The notes: a model not told the origin generated them from the sequence alone. Shown: positions 1 through 8,729, numbered from the stretch's first letter. The stretch: 64,000 bases of DNA from Bacteroidetes bacterium UBA7674 (GCA_002483105.1 DLHG01000004.1:266581-330580), one strand, 5' to 3'. A program made the numbers and translations.

Positions 1-1
1 C

Positions 2-79
2 TATGATAAAGGGAATATCTTTCTCTCCCGCGACCCCGGCCTTGGTATAAGATTTCTCGGAAAGAAGGTAACTAAATAA
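2..79 (+). CDS. C-terminal tail of an unidentified protein, cut by the left window edge
   Basis: An open frame runs in from the left edge and stops at a TAA at 77-79. It encodes about 25 residues with the core FLSRDPGLGIRFLGKK. Only the tail is visible and I do not recognise the family. It lies just upstream of murB on the same strand, 7 bases before the murB promoter box, so it may be the preceding gene. It could also be a chance open frame, as the piece is too short to test by composition. Confidence 0.35.
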   Translation, partial: YDKGNIFLSRDPGLGIRFLGKKVTK

Positions 80-86
80 AACATTC

Positions 87-94
87 TATTTTTG
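87..94 (+). promoter_or_regulatory. TAnnTTTG (-7) box of murB
   Basis: TATTTTTG matches the Bacteroidota -7 consensus TAnnTTTG and ends 6 bases before the ATG at 101. Transcription would start at or within a few bases of the start codon, so the murB mRNA would be leaderless or nearly so. No clear -33 TTTG was found. Confidence 0.5.
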
Positions 95-100
95 CTGCCG

Positions 101-1114
101 ATGCAATTGCTCCAAAACGTTTCTCTAAAGCCATACAATACATTCGGCATGGATGTAGTTGCTGAGTATTTTTTAACGCTCAACGATGAACAGCTATTGC
201 CAACGATCACCGCCGATACATCATTACCACTAGAGCGGAAGATACTGGGCGGCGGCAGCAATGTGCTGATAACAAAACCTGTTACAGGGCTACTGATACA
301 CAATCAGCTGAAAGGTATAGAAGTGATCACTGAAGACGAAAACCATGTGTGGCTGAAAGTTGCATCGGGCGAAGTATGGCATGAACTGGTGATGTACGCC
401 ATCAGCAAGGGTTGGGCGGGAATTGAAAACCTCGCACTCATACCCGGAACAGTAGGCGCGTCTCCTATGCAGAACATAGGCGCATATGGCGTGGAAGCAA
501 AAGAAACGATCGAATCTGTTACATTCTGGAATTGGGAGGAGGCTAAATTCACCACTCTCAGCAATAGCGAATGCAACTTCGGTTATCGTGACAGCATCTT
601 TAAGCATGAGCTGAAAGACAAGGTGTTCATTACTTCCGTTGTTTACAAATTGAATAAGAAACCTAACCTCAATACCAGCTATGGCGCTATCTCGCAGGAG
701 TTAGAGAAAATGGGCGTGAAGGACATCACTATCAAAGCTATCGCAGATGCTGTCATTGCTATCCGAAGCAGTAAGCTGCCCGATCCAAAGGAAATAGGAA
801 ATGCCGGTAGCTTCTTTAAAAATCCTACTCTTCCTGTAGCACAATACGCATCCCTTAAAGAGCAATATGCTGATATCCCTTCCTATCCTGTAAGTGATAC
901 GATGGTAAAAGTACCTGCAGGTTGGCTCATAGAGCAATGCGGCTGGAAAGGCAAGCGTGCAGGCGATACAGGCGTACATGCAAAGCAAGCCCTTGTGTTG
1001 GTAAATTACGGCAATGCCAAAGGTGCAGATGTCTGGCACCTCTCAGGCGAAGTAGTCGATTCTGTAAAAGATAAATTCGGGATAGAATTAGAACGCGAGG
1101 TCCAGGTCTGGTAA
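101..1114 (+). CDS. murB: UDP-N-acetylmuramate dehydrogenase (MurB)
   Basis: Cytoplasmic FAD enzyme that reduces UDP-GlcNAc-enolpyruvate to UDP-MurNAc with NADPH in peptidoglycan precursor synthesis. The 337-residue protein has the type I MurB length (E. coli about 340). Visible motifs are an N-terminal NTFGMD stretch, the FAD-binding GGGSNVL and PGTVGASPMQNIGAYG segments, and NAGSFFKNP near residue 237 with the catalytic serine. The C-terminal ELEREVQVW carries the conserved acidic residue of the active site. The ATG at 101 is preferred over an in-frame TTG at 92 because that TTG lies inside a promoter box. The 3' end overlaps the convergent gene by 27 bases. Assignment is secure. Confidence 0.97.
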   Translation: MQLLQNVSLKPYNTFGMDVVAEYFLTLNDEQLLPTITADTSLPLERKILGGGSNVLITKPVTGLLIHNQLKGIEVITEDENHVWLKVASGEVWHELVMYAISKGWAGIENLALIPGTVGASPMQNIGAYGVEAKETIESVTFWNWEEAKFTTLSNSECNFGYRDSIFKHELKDKVFITSVVYKLNKKPNLNTSYGAISQELEKMGVKDITIKAIADAVIAIRSSKLPDPKEIGNAGSFFKNPTLPVAQYASLKEQYADIPSYPVSDTMVKVPAGWLIEQCGWKGKRAGDTGVHAKQALVLVNYGNAKGADVWHLSGEVVDSVKDKFGIELEREVQVW

Positions 1115-1441
1115 ACCATCCATACCTCTTAACATCTTCACATAAGTTCCTGAAGGATCCTCTGTCATCAAATAAGGAGTAAGCTCCTCAAGCGAATAAT
1201 TGTCTTCAAGAAATAGAATGCCTTTTTCTGTTATCACATAATTAAACTTTCTATCTCCTATTACTTTCTCAAGGTATCCATCTGCCGCTAGTTCTTCTAA
1301 TAAAATAAGGTATTTATGATGAGCGGTTGAGCGATCAAATAATCGCTGAAACCAATAGTCATTATAAGCCTCTCTCTTATTAAAGCGCGGATCATCCTTT
1401 GTCAGTTTCAGCATGAATATTTTAAGCAAGGGGATATTCAT
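1088..1441 (-). CDS. Small uncharacterised protein, possibly winged-helix-like
   Basis: A 117-residue soluble protein that I cannot assign to a named family. The middle (EELAADGYLEKV ... YVITEKGILFLEDN) has the helix-then-beta-hairpin look of winged-helix proteins, which is inference only. Its ATG shares one base with the stop codon of the upstream sensor kinase (TAATG), so it is probably translationally coupled to it and may act with it. Its 3' end overlaps murB by 27 bases tail to tail. An alternative start is the methionine at residue 10. Confidence 0.7.
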   Translation of the reverse strand: MNIPLLKIFMLKLTKDDPRFNKREAYNDYWFQRLFDRSTAHHKYLILLEELAADGYLEKVIGDRKFNYVITEKGILFLEDNYSLEELTPYLMTEDPSGTYVKMLRGMDGLPDLDLAF

Positions 1442-4400
1442 TAGCTCATTTTGTTTTGTCCCGGCGTTTCCACGATCGGAAGCCTGATAAAGAAAGTAGT
1501 TCCTTCATCTTCGATCGTTTCAAACCATATCTGCCCCTGCCAGAACTCAATGATCTTCTTGGTCATGGCAAGTCCTAAGCCCGTACCTGAGCTCTTGGTG
1601 GTAAAGTATGGCTGGAAGATACGTTCCGCCACATCAGCCGCTATACCCTGTCCGTTATCGGTGATGCTGATGAGCGCGTTGTTTCCTTCCGTAGTCAGCA
1701 CTACATATATCCTACCCTCTTTGCCTTCGGGTATCGCCTGCAAAGCATTTTCCAGCAGGTTGGTAAACACACGCAGCAGTTGACTCCTGTCAGAGAACAC
1801 AATAAGCTGTTCATCTGTTTTACTAATACTCACTTTCGTAGTTTGCTCATTCAGGTAAAGCTCCAGTGCAACATCCAGCAACTCATTAAGGTTCAATTCT
1901 TCTGGCCGTGCTTCCGGCATCTTAGCGAAGTTGGAGAACTCAGAGGCGATATAAGAAAGGTTGTCTATCTGCTCTATGAGTGAAGTTGATACTTTCACCG
2001 CCATTTCCTTCGCATTCGGATGGTCGTTGCGCAAAGCCTGTTGCAGGTACTGGATATTGAGCTTCATCGGTGTGAGCGGGTTCTTGATCTCGTGCGCTAC
2101 CTGTCGTGCCATTTCACGCCATGCGCTTTCACGTTCGCTCTGTGCCAATATCGCCGCATTCTCTTCCACTTTCTTCACCATTTTGTTATACTCCTTCACC
2201 AGCATACCTATCTCATCATCATAAGGCCATTCAATACGCTCGTTCTTTTGCAGGTTGATGCGGCTGAACTGTTGTATGATGAGGTTGAATGTCCTTGTCA
2301 GCCAGCGCGTGAGGAAGCCGGTGAGCATGCTTGATATCAGGAAGATGAACGCGTACAGATTAATGAGTGTTACCAATATATTCGATATCTGGTTTTCCAG
2401 GTATTTTTCTGAGGCAAAGTACGGTACATTCAGATAACCAACCGCTATGCCATACTCATCACGAAGTGGCACATAACACGAAAGATATTTCAGGTTCCCC
2501 AGCGACTCATCCTGTATATAAACAGACTTATGCTCTATGAACAATTGCCTGTAGGCATCCGGCCGTATGATACGCGCCAGCAATGCTTTGTCGTAAATAT
2601 CATCCTGGGAAGTGAGCTCCAGTATACCCAGGTTATTGAACAGGTTAATATCTACCTTCTGTGTATTGGCGAGGTTGGCTATGAAGTATTTGAACTTCGG
2701 GTTTCTCAGTTCTATATTCTGAATACTATCCTCGTTCAGTGCGTTTTGCTGGCGCAGGTATTCATGCACACTTTGCGCGATCACCTGCATGGTGCTGTTC
2801 AACCTTGTTTTGTTCGATTCATTATATTGGTTGTTAAAGAAGGTAACTGTTACCAATCCGATCACCATGAATGAGATAAATACCAGCGACAACATCGAAA
2901 AATGTATCCTCCTGCTGAGGGTGATATTCCTGAACTTTCCTTTCGATCTGCTATCAATATACCTGGCCAAATAGAACTGGTACGCTGCAACAAAGAAGGT
3001 CATTAGCATCACCATCCCGAAAAGATAGGAGAATATCGTAATCGTCTCTATCCATGTGATGTGCTTGTGCACCACCTTTACTGTTCGGTTCTCAGTGGGT
3101 TTATACCACAACGCAGATGCATCTTCCTCTTCTGAAAAGGCAAATTCGGCCGTGCGTGGATATGGACGCAGGTATACAGGAAATGGATAGTCTGAGGTTT
3201 GCGATATCAGGCTCTTATTGATATACACAGCATAGGAGTATGCATCTTCAATAGGTGACACCGACAAATTACCCGGCTGCAACAATTCAGGATAAACAGT
3301 CTCACTGGCAGTCGGCTTCAATGCGAGGTCTATATACACAAAGCCCAACGAATCGCCGGTAATGTTATCACTGATAAGTATAGAGGCTAAATAATAATGA
3401 CCGTCCTGCGCATATTCCTTATAATATAGTATGCCGGGAGTGATCGGGAAAGCATTCTGCTTCTGATTCTCAAATACGGAAATGGATACCGTGTCTTTAT
3501 TATCGGGCAGCGCTTCACCCAGTTTATTATACAGGTATATCTTTGCGTCATACCTATTCAGTTGCCCACTCAGGTAGAGTGCGTCAAAATGCTCATTGAG
3601 CCTTGTTCTGCCATCAAGGCCCGGATTTCTGAAATAGTCAATGATCACCTCATCCTGCCCTATGTTGCCCGCTATACTGCTGAAGGTATATTCCGTAACA
3701 TTATCACGTTGCGTAATGATCCTTTCCGCAAAGCTCTTTCGGGTTTGCCTTTCCTTTACATGATTGAAGAACTGTATGGTTGCCGTGCAAAAACCACAAA
3801 TAAATATAGCCCAGAATACCATGTTGGGGGCAAGCAGGTCTTTGCGGATAGTTAGTTTCTTTACGTCCAGCAATACAACAAACAATACTAACCATACAGA
3901 CAGTCCGATATAAAACTTCAGGTATTCTTCATCTTGCAGCAACAGGAATAGCAACGAAGTTATTGTAACGAGTAGATACTTGAACCACTTATTCCCTATC
4001 AGTTTATTGAGGTAAATATTAATGATGTACACACTTAATGATGCTAAGGCGACGATCGCCACTATGGTGCACAGGCCTATTATTGTATAAACGTCGGTAG
4101 AACCATAGTGGCTTAACTCAAAAGATATCTTGGAATCCAGCACAAGGCTTACAACCTGGTGCGTAAAGAAATATCGCAGCCCTACAATAGCAATAACGAG
4201 GATAACTATCAGACCCATACGTTGCGTCCCGTCCTTTACGTTATCACACAAAGTGCGGTAAGGTGTGTACGATAGAAAAACAAGAAACATCCAAAGCAGG
4301 CAGAATACATTCAGCACTACATCACCCAGCGAACTTAAGAAAGCATTTGCGGCATATAGCTGCGGAGAAAAGAAAGGGATATTCGGCAAACCGAATGGCA

Positions 4401-5187
4401 TACCAAACAGGTACAGTAATCCACGCAGCCCGATAATAATAGCCAACATTACAAAAAGCAAAGCCCAATTACTCTTTCTGCGCATCAGGTGTCTTACTGC
4501 GGCTTGCACCCATAATACGCTAATAAGAGTAGCTATTCCCAGTAACCAAAGCATCAGATAGCCCGGAGACCATGTATTAACACCGCCATCCTCAGGGTAG
4601 GTGGCATAGTATGCTACTTTACCATCACTGCCTTTTATTTCGAAACTGCCCTTAGTTTTCGTTTCAGACAGCTGGGTGCTTACCGGGATTTTATCCCCGG
4701 CAGCTACAGAGGAATGTATGTATTTATTCTCAAAAGGGTAGTAATATGCAATCGGGAACAGGACCGTTATCGTATTCCCTTTTAGTGAGCCTTTCAGTTC
4801 CAGTGTCCTGCTGACATATGCGCCCCTGTCCAGTATCAGCAGTCCGTTATTCTGGCCATATTGTATGGCGCTATCTATTATTACGGTATTGTTGTTCCAG
4901 AAGTGTAGCTCCAGCCCATTATATGCATAGAAATAAAATGGTGCATTCTTCAGCTTCGCCACTTCTTTTTCATTGAGCTTTCCCGGCGTAACGATCTTGT
5001 TCAATAAAACAGTGTCCGTAATAAGCTTCTTAAATGCCTCTTCTCTTTTCTGCAGATCCCGGCTCATGGTCTTAGCCATCTGTTCAGGGTGCATGGCATT
5101 ACTACCTGTATAGTAGAGCCATGTGGCAATGCTCCACAACAAAACGGCTGTTATCAGCCAAAACCAATATGGGTATCGTCTAAACAA
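1441..5187 (-). CDS. Large multi-pass NtrY-like sensor histidine kinase
   Basis: Inner-membrane two-component kinase of 1248 residues. Reading order: TM helix (about 6-26), extracytoplasmic part to about 205, a block of about eight TM helices (207-480), a second extracytoplasmic domain (about 500-725), two TM helices, a third sensor segment (about 820-935), a last TM helix and HAMP. The transmitter follows: H-box VAHEIKNPLTPMKLN with the phospho-accepting His near 1032, N-box NLLENALQAIPEG, and G-boxes DNGQGIA and GTGLGLAM. HEIKNPLTPM is typical of NtrY-type kinases. The start is TTG at 5187: an in-frame stop lies three codons upstream and later ATGs would remove the first TM helix. It follows mazG by 6 bases and is coupled to the next gene. 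No cognate regulator is adjacent. Confidence 0.92.
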   Translation of the reverse strand: MFRRYPYWFWLITAVLLWSIATWLYYTGSNAMHPEQMAKTMSRDLQKREEAFKKLITDTVLLNKIVTPGKLNEKEVAKLKNAPFYFYAYNGLELHFWNNNTVIIDSAIQYGQNNGLLILDRGAYVSRTLELKGSLKGNTITVLFPIAYYYPFENKYIHSSVAAGDKIPVSTQLSETKTKGSFEIKGSDGKVAYYATYPEDGGVNTWSPGYLMLWLLGIATLISVLWVQAAVRHLMRRKSNWALLFVMLAIIIGLRGLLYLFGMPFGLPNIPFFSPQLYAANAFLSSLGDVVLNVFCLLWMFLVFLSYTPYRTLCDNVKDGTQRMGLIVILVIAIVGLRYFFTHQVVSLVLDSKISFELSHYGSTDVYTIIGLCTIVAIVALASLSVYIINIYLNKLIGNKWFKYLLVTITSLLFLLLQDEEYLKFYIGLSVWLVLFVVLLDVKKLTIRKDLLAPNMVFWAIFICGFCTATIQFFNHVKERQTRKSFAERIITQRDNVTEYTFSSIAGNIGQDEVIIDYFRNPGLDGRTRLNEHFDALYLSGQLNRYDAKIYLYNKLGEALPDNKDTVSISVFENQKQNAFPITPGILYYKEYAQDGHYYLASILISDNITGDSLGFVYIDLALKPTASETVYPELLQPGNLSVSPIEDAYSYAVYINKSLISQTSDYPFPVYLRPYPRTAEFAFSEEEDASALWYKPTENRTVKVVHKHITWIETITIFSYLFGMVMLMTFFVAAYQFYLARYIDSRSKGKFRNITLSRRIHFSMLSLVFISFMVIGLVTVTFFNNQYNESNKTRLNSTMQVIAQSVHEYLRQQNALNEDSIQNIELRNPKFKYFIANLANTQKVDINLFNNLGILELTSQDDIYDKALLARIIRPDAYRQLFIEHKSVYIQDESLGNLKYLSCYVPLRDEYGIAVGYLNVPYFASEKYLENQISNILVTLINLYAFIFLISSMLTGFLTRWLTRTFNLIIQQFSRINLQKNERIEWPYDDEIGMLVKEYNKMVKKVEENAAILAQSERESAWREMARQVAHEIKNPLTPMKLNIQYLQQALRNDHPNAKEMAVKVSTSLIEQIDNLSYIASEFSNFAKMPEARPEELNLNELLDVALELYLNEQTTKVSISKTDEQLIVFSDRSQLLRVFTNLLENALQAIPEGKEGRIYVVLTTEGNNALISITDNGQGIAADVAERIFQPYFTTKSSGTGLGLAMTKKIIEFWQGQIWFETIEDEGTTFFIRLPIVETPGQNKMS

Positions 5188-5193
5188 TATCGC

Positions 5194-5958
5194 TTATTCC
5201 TGTTCTTTTACTTTATTCCAGAGGGCATCCATTTCCTCCAGGTTCATATCATGCAGTAGCTTTCCCTGTGTTTCCGCTATCACTTCCATTTGCTGAAACC
5301 GGCGGATAAATTTCTTGTTCGTCCGCTCCAGCGCCATCTCGGGATCTACTTTTATAAACCGGGCATAGTTCACCAGGGCAAACAATACATCACCAAACTC
5401 ATCTTCCATATGGTCCTGATTCCCCGAGGCAACAGCTTCGTACAGTTCTTCCATTTCTTCTGTCACTTTATCCTTCACCTGCTCCACATTGTCCCACTCG
5501 AAGCCCACCTGCCTGGTTTTCTCCTGCAATCTTAGTGCCTTAATTACGGCAGGCATGGTTGCAGGTACTCCACTCAGTATGGACTTCTTCCCCTCTTTCA
5601 GTTTTATCTTTTCCCAGTTCTGCCTTACCTCTTCTTCATCATTCACCACAGTACTGCTATATATATGCGGATGCCTTGATACCAGTTTGTTACACACACC
5701 CTCTATCACATCATCAAAAGTGAACTCACCTTTTTCTGCGCCTATCTTGCTATAGAACACAATATGCAACAACATATCGCCCAACTCTTCCTTCAGCCCT
5801 TGCCAATCTTCATTGGTAATGGCATCAGTCAGCTCATATACTTCTTCTATAGTTTGCGGTCGTAGAGTATGGATAGTTTGCTTTTTATCCCAAGGGCATT
5901 GCTCCCTTAATTCATTCATTATACTCCTCAACCGCTCTATCGACTTAGCGTATTCCAT
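5194..5958 (-). CDS. mazG: Nucleoside triphosphate pyrophosphohydrolase MazG
   Basis: Cytoplasmic all-alpha NTP pyrophosphohydrolase that converts (d)NTPs to NMP and PPi and cleans abnormal nucleotides. At 254 residues it matches E. coli MazG (263) and has both repeats. The first starts at CPWDKKQTIHTLRPQTIEE with the metal-binding EEVYEL and EELGD pairs. The second has GFEWDNV, EEMEEL and EDEFGDVLFALVNYAR. The start is an ATG at 5958. The sensor kinase begins 6 bases after its stop, so the two are likely co-transcribed. About 110 bases of degenerate repeats separate it from ubiX. Confidence 0.95.
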   Translation of the reverse strand: MEYAKSIERLRSIMNELREQCPWDKKQTIHTLRPQTIEEVYELTDAITNEDWQGLKEELGDMLLHIVFYSKIGAEKGEFTFDDVIEGVCNKLVSRHPHIYSSTVVNDEEEVRQNWEKIKLKEGKKSILSGVPATMPAVIKALRLQEKTRQVGFEWDNVEQVKDKVTEEMEELYEAVASGNQDHMEDEFGDVLFALVNYARFIKVDPEMALERTNKKFIRRFQQMEVIAETQGKLLHDMNLEEMDALWNKVKEQE

Positions 5959-5960
5959 GC

Positions 5961-6070
5961 TTGTTCTCGTTTCTTGATACTCGGTTCTCGATACTGGATA
6001 CTCGGTACCAGATGCTCGATAATTTACAAAACAACTTATTAACTAATCAACTCTTCAACTAATCAACTTA
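5961..6070. repeat. Two adjacent arrays of short degenerate direct repeats
   Basis: The ubiX-mazG gap is almost wholly repetitive. 5961-6022 holds about five variants of GATACTCGGTTCTC-like units. 6029-6070 holds two copies of AACTAATCAACT plus shorter pieces. The second array runs into the stop codon of ubiX (6068-6070). No spacers of even length are present, so it is not a CRISPR. Confidence 0.7.
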
Positions 6071-6622
6071 CTCATTCCACCTGTACCCATCACTCTTCAC
6101 ACCTGCCAGATCCAGCACTCTATGTATTACCGTGTAGGCAGCTTCTTCTATGGTCTGAGGTTTGCTATAGAACGATGGTGTTGCCGGGCATATAATGCCA
6201 CCGGCTTCTGTGATAGCCGTCATGTTCCTTAGCTGTATGAGGTTATATGGGGTTTCGCGGGCTACGCATATCAGTTTCCTTCTTTCTTTCAGCATCACAT
6301 CAGCTGCTCTCGTCACCAGGTCGTTACTGATACCCCCGGCGATTCTACCCATTGTACCCATACTACAGGGACAGATGATCAGTGCTTCGTAGCTACTACT
6401 ACCAGAGGCAAAAGGTGCCATAAAGTCCATCTTTCCCCATCTTTTAAACTGATAGTTATTATAGTCCTCATTGCCCAACTCATGTTGCCATACAGTAAAC
6501 GCATTGTCACTCCACACGGTACTTACTTCTGTCACCTGGTCCTTTAATTGTGCCAGTTTATCCAGCAACACTTTTGCATATACCGAACCGCTCGCACCTG
6601 TAATAGCTACTGCTATCTTCAT
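6068..6622 (-). CDS. ubiX: UbiX-family flavin prenyltransferase
   Basis: UbiX joins dimethylallyl phosphate to FMN to make prenylated FMN, the cofactor of UbiD-type decarboxylases. The 184-residue length is typical. The N-terminal AVAITGASGSVYAKVLL is the flavin-binding Rossmann start. Further family signatures are ICPCSMGTMGRIAGGISNDL, TRAADVMLKERRKLI and RETPYNLIQLRNM. No ubiD partner is present in the window, so the decarboxylase served is unknown. A TAnnTTTG box lies 37 bases upstream. The following mazG gene is separated by a repeat-filled gap. The older name aromatic acid decarboxylase should not be taken literally. Confidence 0.95.
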   Translation of the reverse strand: MKIAVAITGASGSVYAKVLLDKLAQLKDQVTEVSTVWSDNAFTVWQHELGNEDYNNYQFKRWGKMDFMAPFASGSSSYEALIICPCSMGTMGRIAGGISNDLVTRAADVMLKERRKLICVARETPYNLIQLRNMTAITEAGGIICPATPSFYSKPQTIEEAAYTVIHRVLDLAGVKSDGYRWNE

Positions 6623-6659
6623 TTTTATAATTATTAAGAAAATATTTAAGATACCCTAA

Positions 6660-6667
6660 CAAAGCTA
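6660..6667 (-). promoter_or_regulatory. TAnnTTTG (-7) box of ubiX
   Basis: Read on the minus strand the bases are TAGCTTTG, a full match to TAnnTTTG. The box ends 37 bases before the ubiX ATG, giving a predicted leader of roughly 33 bases. Confidence 0.4.
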
Positions 6668-6704
6668 CATTGAAATAGTCGTAAATTCGTGTATCCAAAT
6701 AGTT

Positions 6705-7319
6705 ATGATGAAACGTGTAATGTTATTATTGCTGGCTGTTGCGTCCTTTGCTTTTACAGCCACTGCAGGTGATAAGGATAAGAAGTCAGCTACTGTCTCA
6801 AACAATAAAGAGATCAATTGGCTGACCCTTGATGAGGTGCAAGCAGCTATGAGAAAGGAGCCGCGTAAAGTGCTGATAGACTTCTATACCAGCTGGTGTG
6901 GCTGGTGCAAGGTGATGGACCGCAAGACATACAGCAACCCCGAGATCATTCAGTACATCAATGAGAAGTTTTATGCCGTGAAGTTTGATGCAGAACGCCG
7001 GGATACGGTTATGTTCCTGAATAAAGAATATCCGTTCAACGAAACGCGCAGGACCAATGAATTTGCAGTATTTGTGATGAATGGACAGCTGTCTTACCCT
7101 ACTACCGTTTTTATGATGGAGAATTTTCAGACGCCTTCAGCTCTTCCGGGTTACCAGGATGTACCTAAGCTAGAGATGGTGTTGAAATACCTGGGAGAAG
7201 ATACATATAAGACGGTCCAGTTTCCCGAATACCAGAAAGCTTTTACACCAACATTTAAGGTATTGCCTGAAGATGCTGCTCCACCCGCAGGAAAACTACC
7301 GGCCTCACCGGCACACTAA
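6705..7319 (+). CDS. Secreted thioredoxin-like protein with CGWC motif
   Basis: A 204-residue exported protein. The N-terminus MMKRVMLLLLAVASFAFTATAG is a Sec signal peptide. A thioredoxin-fold domain follows, with FYTSWCGWCKVMDRKTYS holding the redox CGWC and a cis-Pro type YPTTVF segment further on. This pattern is that of the thioredoxin_7/DUF255-like group, which acts on periplasmic disulfides; the substrate is unknown. About 30 C-terminal residues are proline/alanine rich and probably unstructured. ATGs at 6705 and 6708 are equally possible. The gene converges on nth with a 2-base gap. Confidence 0.88.
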   Translation: MMKRVMLLLLAVASFAFTATAGDKDKKSATVSNNKEINWLTLDEVQAAMRKEPRKVLIDFYTSWCGWCKVMDRKTYSNPEIIQYINEKFYAVKFDAERRDTVMFLNKEYPFNETRRTNEFAVFVMNGQLSYPTTVFMMENFQTPSALPGYQDVPKLEMVLKYLGEDTYKTVQFPEYQKAFTPTFKVLPEDAAPPAGKLPASPAH

Positions 7320-7321
7320 TA

Positions 7322-8041
7322 TTATTTCTTAGTCCTGCTCTTTGTAGCGGGACTTTTTTTTGCAGTCCTCTTTATCACTTTTTTATCGCCCTCCACTATG
7401 TACTTCATGTCTGTATGGTAGAACTTACAGGCAGGCACCAGTCCACACTGCTCACATTTAGGTCTTCGTGCCACGCATACATAGCGTCCATGTAGTATCA
7501 GCCAATGGTGCGCTGTGCTCACCAGTTCTGTAGGGATGTATTTCAGTAATTGTTTTTCGGTTTGTAGCGGATTCTTTGCATTGGTGGTTAATCCTATTCT
7601 TGCGGATACCCGGAATACATGGGTATCAACGGCCATATTCGGCGCGTCATAAATAACCGACATGATCACATTAGCTGTCTTGCGCCCTACACCCGGCAGC
7701 TCTTCCAGTTCTTCCATAGTACCGGGCACTACGCCATTATGCTTTTCCACCAGCAGCTCCGCCATACCCATCAGGTGGCGGGTCTTATTATTGGCAAAGC
7801 TCACACTTTTGATGAATTCATTAATATCATCAAAGCTTGCTTTGGAAAGGCTTTTCGCATCTGGGTATTTTTCAAATAGTGGTGGGGTCACAATATTCAC
7901 CCGCTTATCAGTGCATTGTGCCGAAAGGATCACAGATACCAACAGTTCATAGGGATTGGTATAATGCAGTTCTGTTTCCGCATCGGGGTTATTTTTTTTA
8001 AACCAGTCTATTACAAAGTCGTAGCGTTCCTGTTTGGTCAT
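7322..8041 (-). CDS. nth: Endonuclease III (DNA glycosylase/AP lyase)
   Basis: Bifunctional base-excision repair enzyme that removes oxidised pyrimidines and nicks abasic sites. The 239-residue protein shows the helix-hairpin-helix LEELPGVGRKTANV with the catalytic lysine, and VDTHVFRVSARIGL with the catalytic aspartate. The 4Fe-4S ligands C-x6-C-x2-C-x5-C lie in CVARRPKCEQCGLVPAC. A lysine-rich tail of about 25 residues is extra compared with E. coli Nth (211 residues). The ATG at 8041 is chosen; a possible TTG at 8053 overlaps the promoter box. Confidence 0.96.
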   Translation of the reverse strand: MTKQERYDFVIDWFKKNNPDAETELHYTNPYELLVSVILSAQCTDKRVNIVTPPLFEKYPDAKSLSKASFDDINEFIKSVSFANNKTRHLMGMAELLVEKHNGVVPGTMEELEELPGVGRKTANVIMSVIYDAPNMAVDTHVFRVSARIGLTTNAKNPLQTEKQLLKYIPTELVSTAHHWLILHGRYVCVARRPKCEQCGLVPACKFYHTDMKYIVEGDKKVIKRTAKKSPATKSRTKK

Positions 8042-8050
8042 CTTGTTGCA

Positions 8051-8058
8051 CAAATATA
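8051..8058 (-). promoter_or_regulatory. TAnnTTTG (-7) box of nth
   Basis: TATATTTG on the minus strand ends 9 bases before the nth ATG, predicting a very short leader. A TTTG at 8081-8084 could be a -33 element with a 22-base spacer, but it also belongs to the T-tract of the msrB terminator. Confidence 0.5.
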
Positions 8059-8079
8059 ATCAATAGCCGGCCACTCTAA

Positions 8080-8114
8080 ACAAAAACCGCCGGACTGAGA
8101 TCAATCCGACGGCT
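8080..8114 (-). terminator. Rho-independent terminator after the first msrB
   Basis: On the minus strand AGCCGTCGGA pairs with TCCGGCGGTT (10 pairs including two G-U) across a 10-base loop and is followed by TTTTTG. It lies about 50 bases after the stop of the msrB gene at 8163. Confidence 0.75.
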
Positions 8115-8162
8115 CTGAAATCACAACACTCTACACACTCTCAAAACACGCACTATCTTTAG

Positions 8163-8660
8163 TTATTTCTTTTCTTCAAAATCCAGCACTGCACTGTTCA
8201 TACAGAAACGCTGTCCTGTTGGCTTTGGCCCGTCGTTAAAAACATGTCCTAAATGCGAGCCGCAACGGGCACATTCTACTTCGGTTCGCGACATTCCGGC
8301 ACTTTGGTCGGTCTTTAATTTTACGCTACTTGCTTTTAACGACTGGTAGAAGCTCGGCCAGCCCGTGCCACTATCAAACTTAGTATCTGAGCTGAACAAT
8401 GCGTTGCCACATACATAGCAGTAGTAGGTCCCCTTCTTATGGTTATCATGATACTCTCCCGTAAAAGCCCTTTCTGTTCCTTCTTCCCTGGCTATATGAT
8501 AAACGCCCGGCTGTAATATTTTCTTCCATTCCGAATTAGTCACATTCAGCCTTTCAATGTCCGTTCTTGAATAATGCGGATTCTTAGCCGTTTGTGCAGT
8601 TGCACCTAAGGCAAGCATTATCACTAAGAACATAGAGCATATTACAATTACGTATTTCAT
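8163..8660 (-). CDS. msrB: Exported peptide-methionine (R)-S-oxide reductase MsrB, paralogue 1
   Basis: Reduces methionine-R-sulfoxide in proteins. The 165-residue protein has an N-terminal signal peptide (core VIVICSMFLVIMLALGATAQ), so it acts in the periplasm. Zinc-binding pairs are CYVCG and CARCG. GTGWPSFY and RFCMNS, with the catalytic Cys, define the active site. The ATG at 8660 is used rather than a GTG at 8666. A second msrB lies 69 bases upstream on the same strand and shares the same layout; the two look like a tandem duplication with diverged export signals. A terminator follows. Confidence 0.95.
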   Translation of the reverse strand: MKYVIVICSMFLVIMLALGATAQTAKNPHYSRTDIERLNVTNSEWKKILQPGVYHIAREEGTERAFTGEYHDNHKKGTYYCYVCGNALFSSDTKFDSGTGWPSFYQSLKASSVKLKTDQSAGMSRTEVECARCGSHLGHVFNDGPKPTGQRFCMNSAVLDFEEKK

Positions 8661-8729
8661 CGTCACTCTTTACTTTATTAACGTACAATACGCACCAATG
8701 GTTTTTAAAGAACTGTTAAAGCCTTATGC

